46,683 nucleotides of DNA from contig NZ_JACKSH010000050.1 of assembly GCF_025821625.1 (NCBI RefSeq), forward strand, positions 117,617 through 164,299. The letters are read 5' to 3'. The DNA comes from Mycolicibacterium pyrenivorans. GTDB lineage: Bacteria > Actinomycetota > Actinomycetes > Mycobacteriales > Mycobacteriaceae. Numbering within the stretch: position 1 is the stretch's first letter; each line of letters starts with the position of its first letter. The notes under the pieces were generated by a model. It was not told where the DNA came from. It did no database searches and saw only the letters and a program-made list of their open reading frames with translations. A program made the position numbers and the translations under genes. This document shows, one piece after another, positions 18,388-28,739 of the stretch.

Positions 18388-19305
18388 ATGTCTGTAGAGA
18401 TCGCCCGACCCAAGCTTGAAGGCAACGTCGCCGTCGGCACCGACCGCCGCCTCGGGTTCGCCGAGTTCGGCGATCCTCAGGGCCGCGCGATCTTCTGGCT
18501 GCACGGCACCCCCGGCGCCCGCCGCCAGATCCCCGTCGAGGCGCGGCTCTACGCGGAGAAGAACCAGATCCGCCTGATCGGGGTCGACCGCCCCGGTATC
18601 GGGTCGTCGACACCGTACGAGTACGCGACCGTCATCGAGTTCGCCGACGATCTGCGGACGATCGCCGACACCCTCGGCATCGACAAGATGGCGATCATCG
18701 GGCTCTCCGGCGGAGGCCCCTACACCCTGGGCTGCGCCGCGGCGATGCCCGACCGCGTGATCGCTGTCGGGGTGCTCGGCGGTGTCGCGCCGACGCGGGG
18801 AAGTGACGGCATCGGCGGCGGCTTGATGGGCAATCTCGGTCTGTCGGTGGCCCCGATGCTGGAGAGGGCCGGGGCTCCGCTCAGCCTGTTCGCCGCGGGA
18901 CTGATCCGTTTGATCAAGCCGGTCGCCGAGCCTGCGCTGTACCTGTACGCGAGCGTCTCCCCCGAAGGCGATCGCCGCCTGCTGGTCCGGCCCGAGTTCA
19001 AGGCGATGTTCCTCGACGACCTGCTCAACGGCAGCCGCAAGCAACTGGCGGCGCCGTTCGCCGACGTCGTCGTGTTCGCCAGGGACTGGGGCTTCCGGCT
19101 GGACGAAGTCAAGGTTCCCGTCCGCTGGTGGCACGGCGACAAGGACCACATCGTGCCGTACTCGCACGGCGAACACGTGGTCGCGATGCTGCCCGACGCC
19201 GAGCTCTACCCGCTGCCCGGCGAGAGCCACCTGGGCGGTCTGGGACAGGCGGAGGCCATCATGACCACCATGAACGAGATGTGGGACGTCCACCGCAAGC
19301 GGTGA
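18388..19305 (+). CDS. Alpha/beta hydrolase
   Basis: A 305-residue alpha/beta-hydrolase-fold enzyme. The oxyanion segment is WLHGTPGARRQIP, the nucleophile elbow IIGLSGGGPYTLG with Ser, the acid residue in WWHGDKDHIVPYSHG and the catalytic His in PGESHLGGLG. It has a helical cap region in the middle (GGGLMGNLGLSVAPMLERAG). No signal peptide is seen. Such enzymes include epoxide hydrolases, esterases and haloperoxidase-like proteins; the substrate cannot be assigned. It lies 47 bp after the hotdog-fold gene on the same strand. Confidence 0.85.
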   Translation: MSVEIARPKLEGNVAVGTDRRLGFAEFGDPQGRAIFWLHGTPGARRQIPVEARLYAEKNQIRLIGVDRPGIGSSTPYEYATVIEFADDLRTIADTLGIDKMAIIGLSGGGPYTLGCAAAMPDRVIAVGVLGGVAPTRGSDGIGGGLMGNLGLSVAPMLERAGAPLSLFAAGLIRLIKPVAEPALYLYASVSPEGDRRLLVRPEFKAMFLDDLLNGSRKQLAAPFADVVVFARDWGFRLDEVKVPVRWWHGDKDHIVPYSHGEHVVAMLPDAELYPLPGESHLGGLGQAEAIMTTMNEMWDVHRKR

Positions 19306-19314
19306 CGGACGGCG

Positions 19315-19539
19315 TCAGCGCTTCAGCCAGCCCCGTACGGTCGGCAGATCTGTGCTGTAGGTCTGCAGGAAATCGTCGTGGTAGAGCGTGCCGCCGTTGA
19401 TCGCGGTGTCACCGTGCCAGACGATGTGCACCCGGACGACACCCTTGTTGAAGTAGTCGCTGCGATCGGCCACCCGGTGGTTCCAGCCGGCTTCCTCGGC
19501 GACCGTCGCAACGGCCTGTCGCTCGTCGGTGTCAACCAT
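19315..19539 (-). CDS. Small conserved hypothetical protein
   Basis: A 74-residue acidic/aromatic protein (MVDTDERQAVATVAEEAGW; later VRVHIVWHGDTAINGGTLYH and LPTVRGWLKR). I do not recognise a named family. The start at 19539 (ATG) is preferred over 19575 because the N-terminal part before it looks like leader DNA. It is on the same strand as, and 37 bp downstream of, the cinA stop at 19577, so it may be cotranscribed with cinA. Confidence 0.6.
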   Translation of the reverse strand: MVDTDERQAVATVAEEAGWNHRVADRSDYFNKGVVRVHIVWHGDTAINGGTLYHDDFLQTYSTDLPTVRGWLKR

Positions 19540-19576
19540 CGATGCTTCTCCAATTCCGCACTGTGTTGTCATCACC

Positions 19577-20854
19577 CTATCCCCCGCCGCTCAGCGCCCG
19601 TCGTAGCAGATGCATGGCGACGGTCGTCGAGCGCTCGCGGACATCGGTCCTGTTGCCGGGCAGCGTCGTCGTGCGGGTCACCTCCGAGATCTCAGTGCCT
19701 TCGGCCAGCGCCACCGCGAAGCACACGGTACCCACCGGTTTGGCCGCCGTTCCGCCGCCGGGCCCCGCCACCCCGGTGATCGCGACGGCGGTGTCGGCGC
19801 CGAGGCGTTGCAGCGCGCCTCGCGCCATCGCGCGAGCCACCGGCTCCGACACGGCGCCGTGCTGGTCGATCAGGGCCGGGTCGACGCCGAGCAGCTCGGT
19901 CTTGGCCGCATTGGAGTACGCCACCACGCCGCCGGCGACATACGCCGACGAGCCGGGCCGCTCGGTGAGCCTGGCCGCCAGCAGACCCGCGGTGCACGAC
20001 TCGGCCGTGGCGATGGTGCGGCCGTCGAGCAGCCTCGCGATCTGGTCGTCGACGAGGGCGCCGTCCTCGGAGAAGATCTCGCGTGCATGCCGGTCGCGCA
20101 GCGCCGACAGCAGTTCGTCGTAGGCCGCCGCGTCCTGCGGTTCGTAACGGGTGACGATCTCCAGCTCGCCGCGCCGCAGGCAGGTGGTGATCTCCAGCCG
20201 GTCGAAGCCGCCGACGGTGCGTTCGGCGTCGCGAAGGGTATCGGCCAGACCGGATTCGGGCAGGCCGAACATGCGAATCGTCTGCTGCTCGAACGGGGTC
20301 CTGCCGGCGATCGCCGCCTGCACCGCGTCGGTGACGACGGCGGCACCCCACATGGGCTGCAGTTCCCGCGGCGGGCCGGGCAGCACCACCACGGTCGGGG
20401 TCCCCGGGATCACGACGCCGGGTGCGGTGCCGACCGGGTCGAGGACGACCGCGCCGGCGGGGACGAACGCCTGTTTGCGGTTCGCGGCGCGCACCGCGTC
20501 GGCGTCGACGCCGGGGAAACGCGCCATCAGGCCGGTGACGATCTCGCCGATCCTGGCCTCCAGCGCGGCGTCGAGCACCAACTCCCGCCGGCAGAACCGG
20601 GCGACGATCTCGACCGTCATGTCGTCGGCGGTCGGGCCGAGGCCGCCGCTGGTGATGATGAGATCCACGCCCTCGTCGGCGAGGAACCGCAGCTGCGCCT
20701 CGATGTCAGCGGGACGGTCGCCGCACAGCGTGATGTGGCGCAGTTCCACGCCGAGCTCGAGTAGCCGGTCGGCGAGCCAGGGACCGTTGCGGTCCTGGAC
20801 GCGTCCGGTGAGGACCTCGGTCCCCGTCACCACGATTCCGGCCCGTGCACTCAC
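19577..20854 (-). CDS. cinA: CinA-family protein
   Basis: A 425-residue CinA protein. The N-terminal molybdopterin-binding-like (COG1058) domain opens [20 protein letters not shown] and contains [13 protein letters not shown] and [11 protein letters not shown]. The C-terminal nicotinamide-nucleotide amidase domain shows [15 protein letters not shown] and [19 protein letters not shown]. Family members hydrolyse NMN and ADP-ribose-type compounds and are linked to pyridine nucleotide recycling and drug tolerance in mycobacteria. GTG 20854 matches the start I remember for M. tuberculosis CinA; GTG 20866 is an alternative. The same strand carries a small hypothetical gene downstream. Confidence 0.94.
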   Translation of the reverse strand: MSARAGIVVTGTEVLTGRVQDRNGPWLADRLLELGVELRHITLCGDRPADIEAQLRFLADEGVDLIITSGGLGPTADDMTVEIVARFCRRELVLDAALEARIGEIVTGLMARFPGVDADAVRAANRKQAFVPAGAVVLDPVGTAPGVVIPGTPTVVVLPGPPRELQPMWGAAVVTDAVQAAIAGRTPFEQQTIRMFGLPESGLADTLRDAERTVGGFDRLEITTCLRRGELEIVTRYEPQDAAAYDELLSALRDRHAREIFSEDGALVDDQIARLLDGRTIATAESCTAGLLAARLTERPGSSAYVAGGVVAYSNAAKTELLGVDPALIDQHGAVSEPVARAMARGALQRLGADTAVAITGVAGPGGGTAAKPVGTVCFAVALAEGTEISEVTRTTTLPGNRTDVRERSTTVAMHLLRRALSGGG

Positions 20855-20917
20855 GGGAGACGACACTACGCATCGGCGCGGCACCGGCCGCGCACGGCGT
20901 GCGCCACCGGACGGGCG

Positions 20918-21667
20918 TCACATCTTGTGCGGCACGTCGTTGGTCAGACCGCCGTCCATCACGAACTCGGCACCGGTGGCGTAACGGGATTCGTCGCTGG
21001 CCAGGAACACCACAAAGGTCGCGACCTCGTCGGGCTGCCCCGGACGTCCCAGCGGGATCTTCAGCATGTTGTCCGGGAAGTGCTTGGTCATCGGGGTGCG
21101 GATGAACCCGGGATGGATGGAGTTGACGCGGATCTGGTGGGCGCCCAGCTCCAGCGCGGCGGATTTGGTCAGGCCGCGGACGGCCCACTTGGACGCCACA
21201 TACGGGTGCACCATGACCGCGCCGCGCAGCCCCTCGATCGACGAGACGTTGATGATCGAGCCGCCGCCGGCGGCCTTCATCGCCTCGACCGACGCCTGCA
21301 TGCCGAGGAACGTCCCCGTGAGGTTGACGTCGATGACCTTCTGCCATTTCGCCATGTCGAACTGACCGATCATTCCCAGCGCGACCGTGCCCGCGTTGTT
21401 GACGAGGACGTTCAGCTTGCCGAAGTCGGTGACCGCGGTGGCGACGGCGGCTTCCCAATCCTCGGCCTGGGTGACGTCGAGGTGGACGTAGCGCGCGGAA
21501 TCCGGAGTCGTGGCATTGATCTCGTCGGCCAGCGCCTTGCCCTTGTCGTCAAGGATGTCGCCGATCACGACCTTGGCGCCCTCGGCGACCAGCGCCCGTG
21601 CGTCCTCGGCGCCCATGCCCTGCGCGCCGCCACTGATGAGTGCCACTTTTCCGTCCACGCGTCCCAT
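20918..21667 (-). CDS. Short-chain dehydrogenase (hydroxysteroid type)
   Basis: A 249-residue NAD(P)-dependent SDR. The cofactor motif is LISGGAQGMGAEDAR, NNAG is at VLVNNAGTVALG, and the catalytic residues are Ser in INVSSIEGLRG and Tyr/Lys in YVASKWAVRG. The closest family member I recall is FabG3 (Rv2002), a 3-alpha,20-beta-hydroxysteroid dehydrogenase: the SIIN[VI]SSIEGL and LTKSxALELG blocks match it. A steroid substrate is supported by the KstR-type operator at 21702-21715 just upstream. The ATG is at 21667. cinA lies downstream on the same strand, 63 bp away. Confidence 0.85.
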   Translation of the reverse strand: MGRVDGKVALISGGAQGMGAEDARALVAEGAKVVIGDILDDKGKALADEINATTPDSARYVHLDVTQAEDWEAAVATAVTDFGKLNVLVNNAGTVALGMIGQFDMAKWQKVIDVNLTGTFLGMQASVEAMKAAGGGSIINVSSIEGLRGAVMVHPYVASKWAVRGLTKSAALELGAHQIRVNSIHPGFIRTPMTKHFPDNMLKIPLGRPGQPDEVATFVVFLASDESRYATGAEFVMDGGLTNDVPHKM

Positions 21668-21701
21668 GGGGCGTCAGGTTACCGCAACGCGCCCATCAAA
21701 C

Positions 21702-21715
21702 TAGAACCTGTTCCA
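21702..21715. promoter_or_regulatory. KstR-type operator
   Basis: TAGAACCTGTTCCA matches the KstR consensus TnnAACnnGTTnnA at every fixed position. KstR is the TetR-family repressor of cholesterol catabolism in mycobacteria. The site lies between the SDR (start 21667, minus) and the DapB-like gene (start 21747, plus), 35 bp from one start and 32 bp from the other, so it could control both. Confidence 0.65.
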
Positions 21716-21746
21716 ATTTGCGGACCCAGCACGCATACTGCTGGCC

Positions 21747-22823
21747 ATGGCTATTCGTGTGGCTCTCATCGGGACCGGCAACTGCGGCAGCCTGGCACTG
21801 CGTCAACTCATCGAGGACGACCGCTTCGACCTGGCCGGAGTGTGGGTGTCCTCGCAGGCCAAGGTCGGCAAGGACGCCGGTGAACTCGCCCGCCTCGACG
21901 TCACGACGGGCGTGACGGCGGTCGCTGACATGGAGGCCCTCATCGCCACGGCGCCGGAGTGTGTCGTCTACTGCGCGATGGGCGACATCCGGATGCGCGA
22001 GGCGATGGCCGACGTCCGCCGGTTGCTCGAGGCGGGCATCAACGTCGTCGGATCCTCTCCCGGGGTCCTCGAGTACCCGTGGGGTGTCATCCCCGACAAG
22101 TCCATCGACCGGGTGGAGGCCGCCGCACAGCAGGGAGGTGCGAGCGTGTTCGTGACCGGCGTGGATCCCGGTTTCGTCACCGACCTGCTGCCGCTCGCGC
22201 TCGCGAGCACCTGTCAGAGCATCGAACAGATTCGAACCATGGAGATCGCCGACTACGCCACCTACGACGGGGCGACGGTGATGTTCGACGTGATGGGGTT
22301 CGGCAATCAGATCGGTGATCTGCCGTTCCTATACCAGCCCGGGGTCCTGAGTGCGGCGTGGGGCGTGGCGATCCGCCAGCTCGCGGCAGGCATGGGTGTG
22401 GAACTGGACGACATCACCGAGTCCGTCGAGCAGGAGCCGGCGCCCGAGGACATCGACGTCGCGGTCGGAACCATCAAGAAGGGCACGGTGGCGGCCGTGC
22501 GGTTCGAGATCGAGGGCATGGTCGACGGCAGACCCGCCATCGTCGTCGAGCACATCACGCGGCTGCGCGGGGACCTACGGCCCGACTGGGCCCAGCCGGC
22601 GCAGGAGGGCGGGTCCTACCGTGTCGAGATCACCGGAGAACCCTCCTACGTCATGGACATCTGCCCGACCAGCCGCAACGGCGACCACAACTACGCGGCG
22701 ATCCTGGCGGCGGCGGGGCGCATCGTCAATGCCATCCCTGACGTCGTCGCGGCCGAACCGGGAATCCGGACCACGCTCGACCTGCCCCTGGTGACCGGCA
22801 AGGGTGTCTACCGGGTGCAGTGA
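21747..22823 (+). CDS. NAD(P)-dependent dehydrogenase, DapB-like
   Basis: A 358-residue protein of the dihydrodipicolinate-reductase-like / diaminopentanoate-dehydrogenase-like family. The nucleotide motif is VALIGTGNCGSLALRQL. Further blocks are VVYCAMGDIRMRE, INVVGSSPGVLEYPWG and FVTGVDPGFVTDLLPLAL. Family members oxidise or reduce amino- or imino-type substrates. The substrate here is unknown; in mycobacteria close relatives are often near lipid or sterol genes. The KstR-type site 32 bp upstream suggests a link to steroid breakdown. It ends directly against the convergent RsbW-like gene with no intergenic base. Confidence 0.8.
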   Translation: MAIRVALIGTGNCGSLALRQLIEDDRFDLAGVWVSSQAKVGKDAGELARLDVTTGVTAVADMEALIATAPECVVYCAMGDIRMREAMADVRRLLEAGINVVGSSPGVLEYPWGVIPDKSIDRVEAAAQQGGASVFVTGVDPGFVTDLLPLALASTCQSIEQIRTMEIADYATYDGATVMFDVMGFGNQIGDLPFLYQPGVLSAAWGVAIRQLAAGMGVELDDITESVEQEPAPEDIDVAVGTIKKGTVAAVRFEIEGMVDGRPAIVVEHITRLRGDLRPDWAQPAQEGGSYRVEITGEPSYVMDICPTSRNGDHNYAAILAAAGRIVNAIPDVVAAEPGIRTTLDLPLVTGKGVYRVQ

Positions 22824-23270
22824 TCAGCCTCGGCTGATGCCGTTCCACTCGAGCTCGACCCGGGTGCCCTCGCCGGACGTGTCGATCCTGGCCCGGTCGG
22901 CCAGGGCCTCCATCAACGGGATGCCGCGGCCACGGGTGCGTGGTGCGGGGTCGATCTGCCGCTTCCGCCAGGTGCCGCGGTCGCAGACGTGCACCGTCAG
23001 CTTCTGCTTGCCGGGGTGATAGGTGGCCTGGATGTCCATCGTGCCGGGGCGATCGTCCAGCAGGTAGGCGAATTCCGCCGCATTGGCCAGCGCCTCGTTG
23101 ATGGCAAGCACCAGGTCGCTGCACCGCACGGGGTCCAGGTCGAAGAAACGTTGGAGCCACCGGGTGAACTCCTGGCGCGTCCGGGACACCACCTGCGCGT
23201 CGGCGTCCAGGCCGAAGCGCTCGAAGCGATCTGCGTTGGCTACCTCAGCCGGCGGCATGGAATCGATCAT
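22824..23270 (-). CDS. RsbW-like anti-sigma / HATPase kinase
   Basis: A 148-residue protein with the GHKL ATPase fold of anti-sigma factors. The N-box is LAINEALANAAEFAY, followed by strands MDIQATYHPGKQKLTVHVCDRGTW and the G-box TRGRGIPLMEALADR. Such proteins bind a sigma factor or phosphorylate a STAS antagonist. It lies 45 bp downstream of the STAS protein gene on the same strand, the standard partner-switching order. No sigma-factor gene is next to it. It could act with a SigF-type factor encoded elsewhere; that is inference. Confidence 0.85.
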   Translation of the reverse strand: MIDSMPPAEVANADRFERFGLDADAQVVSRTRQEFTRWLQRFFDLDPVRCSDLVLAINEALANAAEFAYLLDDRPGTMDIQATYHPGKQKLTVHVCDRGTWRKRQIDPAPRTRGRGIPLMEALADRARIDTSGEGTRVELEWNGISRG

Positions 23271-23315
23271 GGCAGTCGGTGGCTACCCCGGAAATCACGT
23301 TCCTACGCGACTTCT

Positions 23316-23711
23316 CTACGTGGTGTGCGCCGCAAGAGCGTCATCGAGGCTCGGATACAGGCTGACGATCTCCGCGATGCCCACCAATTTGAGCGGCCTG
23401 CTGGTCGCGGGCCCGTCGGCGACGACGCTGAACGCCACGTCGGAACCGGCCCTGTCGTGCGCGGCGACCAGGACGCCCATCCCCGCCGAGGCGAGGAACT
23501 CGACGTCGGTGAAATCGATCACGACACCTGCGGGGCCCTGCTCGAGCGCTCCGTTGATGGCCGTTTCCAGCTGCGGTGAGGTGAGCATGTCGACCACACC
23601 GGACACCGAGACGACCGCAACGCGGTCGACCCACCGCTCGGTGACGACACAGTTCGAAGAAGATGTCGCCCCCAAAGCATCAGTAATGCCTTCGGCTGCT
23701 TGCTCGTCCAA
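23316..23711 (-). CDS. STAS-domain anti-sigma factor antagonist
   Basis: A 131-residue STAS protein. The core is VAVVSVSGVVDMLTSPQLET, followed by the phosphorylation loop DFTDVEFLASAGMGVLVAAH, in which the conserved Ser is present. The start is a TTG at 23711 with GGAAGG 6 bases upstream. Phosphorylation by an RsbW-type kinase and dephosphorylation by a PP2C phosphatase would set its activity; a kinase lies next door and a receiver-PP2C phosphatase at 8556. In M. tuberculosis a STAS gene (Rv1904) lies in the katG-cinA area, as I recall, so this may be its counterpart. Confidence 0.85.
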   Translation of the reverse strand: MDEQAAEGITDALGATSSSNCVVTERWVDRVAVVSVSGVVDMLTSPQLETAINGALEQGPAGVVIDFTDVEFLASAGMGVLVAAHDRAGSDVAFSVVADGPATSRPLKLVGIAEIVSLYPSLDDALAAHTT

Positions 23712-23764
23712 GGTTCACCTTCCATGTCAGGCCGCTCTACGCATACTGCGAGAGCACACTCGAG

Positions 23765-23784
23765 AGGACCCCCGTTGGGGTCCT
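23765..23784 (-). other. Perfect hairpin upstream of the STAS gene
   Basis: AGGACCCC (23765-23772) and GGGGTCCT (23777-23784) form an 8-bp perfect stem with a four-base loop, 54-73 bp upstream of the STAS start in its likely leader. No T-run follows on either strand. It could be a protein-binding site or an RNA structure; its role is unknown. Confidence 0.35.
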
Positions 23785-23941
23785 GCGTGCTGCTCGCGCA
23801 GGCTGCATCCTGAACCCGGCAAGTCCAAACTACCGTGGCCGTCTGGCTTCGACCCGGCCACAGATTAAACCAGCAGCGTAGACGGCGCCCGTACCATGGT
23901 GGCTCAACACCTCGTGACTGCCCCGTGAAGAGGAGCGGAAT

Positions 23942-24706
23942 GTGACCGCGGACGCCGCAGACACGGTGGATTCGATAGCTCAGATCGAGGCGAGCCCACC
24001 GGGCCCCCAGGTCGGTGCGTTCTTCGATCTCGACGGTACTCTCGTCGACGGCTTCACCGCGACCGCCCACGCGGGCGACCGGATCCGCCGACGCCAGGCC
24101 CGCATCGGCGAGGTGATGGGAGTGATCGAGGCCTCGATGCGCTACCGGTTCGGCCGGATGCACTTCGAGCGGCTGCTGGTGCGCGCCGCCGGGTATCTGC
24201 GAGGTGAGTCCCTTTCCGACCTCGACGTGGTCGGGGAACGGTTGTTCGGCGAACGCGTGCGGTCGCGGGTGTATCCCGTCATGCGTCAGATCGTGGAGGC
24301 CCACCAGCGGCGAGGGCACACCGTGGTTCTGAGCTCCTCGGCGTTGACGATCCACGCCGAGCCCGTCGCCCGGTTCCTGCGGATCGACCACGTGCTGTGC
24401 AACCACTTCGACGTCGACGACGCCGGCCGCCTCACCGGCGGCATCACCAAGCCCGTCATCTGGGGCAGGCAGAAGGCCGCGGCTGTTCAGCAGTTCTCCG
24501 CGGGCCTGGATATCGAGCTGACGAGCAGCTACTTCTACGCCGACGGCGACGAGGACGTCGCGCTGATGAAGCTGGTGGGTTTCCCCCGTCCGGTGAACCC
24601 GCGCCGGGGCCTGGCCGCGATGGCTGTCGAGCAGGGCTGGCCGGTGCTGCGGATGACTTCCCCCGGCAAGGGCTCTCGTGGTGGGCTCCGTGGTGTACTA
24701 AAGTAG
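23942..24706 (+). CDS. HAD-superfamily (IB) phosphatase
   Basis: A 254-residue HAD subfamily IB hydrolase related to phosphoserine phosphatases. Motif I is AFFDLDGTLVDGFT with both catalytic Asp residues. Motif II is VVLSSSALTIHAEPVA. Motif III/IV is YFYADGDEDVALMKLVG with a Lys in KPVIWGRQKAAA. The product resembles the HAD half of mycobacterial HAD-PlsC fusions, but it stops after the phosphatase. GTG 23942 has GAGCGGAAT nearby. Its TAG stop (24704-24706) forms the first three bases of a KstR-type operator for the next gene. Confidence 0.85.
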   Translation: MTADAADTVDSIAQIEASPPGPQVGAFFDLDGTLVDGFTATAHAGDRIRRRQARIGEVMGVIEASMRYRFGRMHFERLLVRAAGYLRGESLSDLDVVGERLFGERVRSRVYPVMRQIVEAHQRRGHTVVLSSSALTIHAEPVARFLRIDHVLCNHFDVDDAGRLTGGITKPVIWGRQKAAAVQQFSAGLDIELTSSYFYADGDEDVALMKLVGFPRPVNPRRGLAAMAVEQGWPVLRMTSPGKGSRGGLRGVLK

Positions 24707-24717
24707 AACACGTTTCA
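24704..24717. promoter_or_regulatory. KstR-type operator overlapping a stop codon
   Basis: TAGAACACGTTTCA fits the KstR consensus TnnAACnnGTTnnA exactly, with the core AACACGTT typical of strong sites. It overlaps the TAG stop of the HAD gene and lies 42 bp upstream of the flavoprotein start at 24760. A second site with the same pattern is at 21702. Confidence 0.7.
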
Positions 24718-24759
24718 GTTTTCGTGTGATCAGCACCATCGGCCCACTAGGAGCGGACT

Positions 24760-25893
24760 ATGCATACTCCCCTGTGCGACCAGCTCGGCATCGAGTTCCC
24801 GATCTTCGCCTTCACCCACTGCCGTGACGTGGTCGTGGCGGTGAGCAAGGCCGGAGGCTTCGGTGTTCTCGGCGCGGTCGGGTTCACCCCTGAGCAACTC
24901 GAGATCGAGCTGAACTGGATCGACGAGCACATCGGCGACCACAACTACGGCGTGGACATCGTCATCCCCAACAAGTACGAGGGCATGGACGCGAACCTGT
25001 CCGCCGACGAGCTGGCGAAGATGCTCCAGGACATGGTCCCCCAGGAACACCTCGACTTCGCCAAGAAGATCCTCACCGACCACGGAGTCCCGCTGACCGC
25101 CGAGGACAACGAGAGCACCCTGCAGCTGCTCGGCTGGACGGAGGCGACCGCGACCCCGCAGGTCGAGGTCGCGCTCAAGCACCCGAAGATGACCCTGATC
25201 GCTAACGCCCTCGGCACCCCGCCGAAGGACATGATCGATCACATCCACGCCGAGGGCCGTGAGGTCGCCGCGCTGTGCGGATCGCCCAGCCAGGCGCGCA
25301 AGCACGCCGACGCGGGCGTCGACATCATCATCGCCCAGGGCGGCGAGGCCGGCGGGCACAGCGGCGAGGTGGGCTCGATCGTGCTGTGGCCGCAGGTCGT
25401 CAAGGAGGTCGCCCCGGTCCCGGTGCTGGCCGCGGGTGGCATCGGCAGCGGGCAGCAGATCGCCGCGGCGCTGGCGCTCGGCGCGCAGGGCGCGTGGACC
25501 GGCTCGCAGTGGCTGATGGTCGAGGAAGCCGAGAACACCCCCGTGCAGCAGCAGGCCTACGTCAAGGCGGGCAGCCGCGACACCGTCCGCAGCCGCTCGT
25601 TCACCGGCAAGCCGGCCCGGATGCTGCGCAACGACTGGACCGAGGCCTGGGAAAATCCCGAGAACCCTTCCCCGCTCGGAATGCCTTTGCAGTTCATGGT
25701 TTCCGGGCTCGCGGTGGCCGCGACGCACAAGTACCCGAACGAGACCGTCGACGTCGCGTTCAACCCGGTGGGCCAGGTGGTCGGCCAGTTCACCAAGGTC
25801 GAGAAGACCTCCGCGGTCATCGAGCGCTGGGTGCAGGAGTATCTCGAGGCGACGAACACCCTCAACGAGCTCAACGAGGCCGCGAGCGTTTAG
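24760..25893 (+). CDS. Nitronate-monooxygenase-family flavoprotein
   Basis: A 377-residue FMN enzyme of the nitronate monooxygenase / 2-nitropropane dioxygenase family. FMN-binding blocks are visible: SKAGGFGVLGAVGFTPEQL near the start, DIIIAQGGEAGGHSGEVGS in the middle and VPVLAAGGIGSGQQIAAALALGAQGAWTGSQWL. The family also includes the steroid-ring enzyme IpdC (Rv3553) and related oxidoreductases. The KstR-type operator directly upstream suggests a role in sterol catabolism, though the true substrate is uncertain. The ATG at 24760 has AGGAGCG about 10 bases upstream. It ends at a perfect 19-bp hairpin. Confidence 0.85.
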   Translation: MHTPLCDQLGIEFPIFAFTHCRDVVVAVSKAGGFGVLGAVGFTPEQLEIELNWIDEHIGDHNYGVDIVIPNKYEGMDANLSADELAKMLQDMVPQEHLDFAKKILTDHGVPLTAEDNESTLQLLGWTEATATPQVEVALKHPKMTLIANALGTPPKDMIDHIHAEGREVAALCGSPSQARKHADAGVDIIIAQGGEAGGHSGEVGSIVLWPQVVKEVAPVPVLAAGGIGSGQQIAAALALGAQGAWTGSQWLMVEEAENTPVQQQAYVKAGSRDTVRSRSFTGKPARMLRNDWTEAWENPENPSPLGMPLQFMVSGLAVAATHKYPNETVDVAFNPVGQVVGQFTKVEKTSAVIERWVQEYLEATNTLNELNEAASV

Positions 25894-25894
25894 T

Positions 25895-25943
25895 GATTTC
25901 GGTGTAGTTGGTCGCGCTGGCGTTGACCAACTACACCGAAATC
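25895..25943. terminator. Bidirectional terminator-like hairpin
   Basis: Bases 25895-25913 (GATTTCGGTGTAGTTGGTC) pair perfectly with 25925-25943 over 19 bp around an 11-base loop. The structure fills the 53-bp gap between two convergent genes, the flavoprotein (stop 25893) and the UvrA-like gene (stop 25947). There is no long T-run, but the A/T-rich base of the stem and the convergent setting suggest bidirectional termination. Confidence 0.65.
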
Positions 25944-25946
25944 GCC

Positions 25947-28322
<2,376 letters not shown>

Positions 28323-28323
28323 C

Positions 28324-28734
28324 TCAGCGCAGCTCCTGGATTCGGATCATGGTGCCGGCCGGATCCCGGACCGCGCAGTCGCGGACCCCGTACGGCTGGT
28401 CGGTGGGCTCTTGGACGATCTCGGCGGTGCTGGCCTGCAGCTTGTCGAAGGTCGCGTCGAGGTCGGTGGTGGCCAGCACGACGATCGCATACGTGCCCTT
28501 GGCCATCATCTCGGCGATGGTGCGGCGCTCGTCGTCGGTGATGCCCGGATCGGCGGCGGGGGGATGCAGCACGATCGAGGTGCCCGGCTGGTGGGGAGGC
28601 CCGACGGTGATCCAGCGCATCTTCCCGCCGCCGACATCGAGGCGGACCTCGAAACCGAGGACGTCGCGGTAGAACGCCAGCGACTCCTCCGGGTCGTCGT
28701 GCGGCAGGAAGCTGTTGTGGATGGTGATGTCCAT
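28324..28734 (-). CDS. VOC-family (glyoxalase-like) protein
   Basis: A 136-residue vicinal-oxygen-chelate protein, MDITIHNSFLPHDDPEESLAFYRDVLGFEVRLDV at its start (shown only in part as a family match) and DCAVRDPAGTMIRIQEL at its end, the usual glyoxalase/bleomycin-resistance pattern with one beta-alpha-beta repeat at each end. Candidate metal ligands are the early His and the late Glu. Family members detoxify electrophiles or bind drugs. It lies between an AraC regulator (5 bp away) and the UvrA-like gene (1 bp away) on the same strand, so the three form a likely operon. That suggests a drug or genotoxin response. Confidence 0.85.
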   Translation of the reverse strand: MDITIHNSFLPHDDPEESLAFYRDVLGFEVRLDVGGGKMRWITVGPPHQPGTSIVLHPPAADPGITDDERRTIAEMMAKGTYAIVVLATTDLDATFDKLQASTAEIVQEPTDQPYGVRDCAVRDPAGTMIRIQELR

Positions 28735-28739
28735 GCGGA

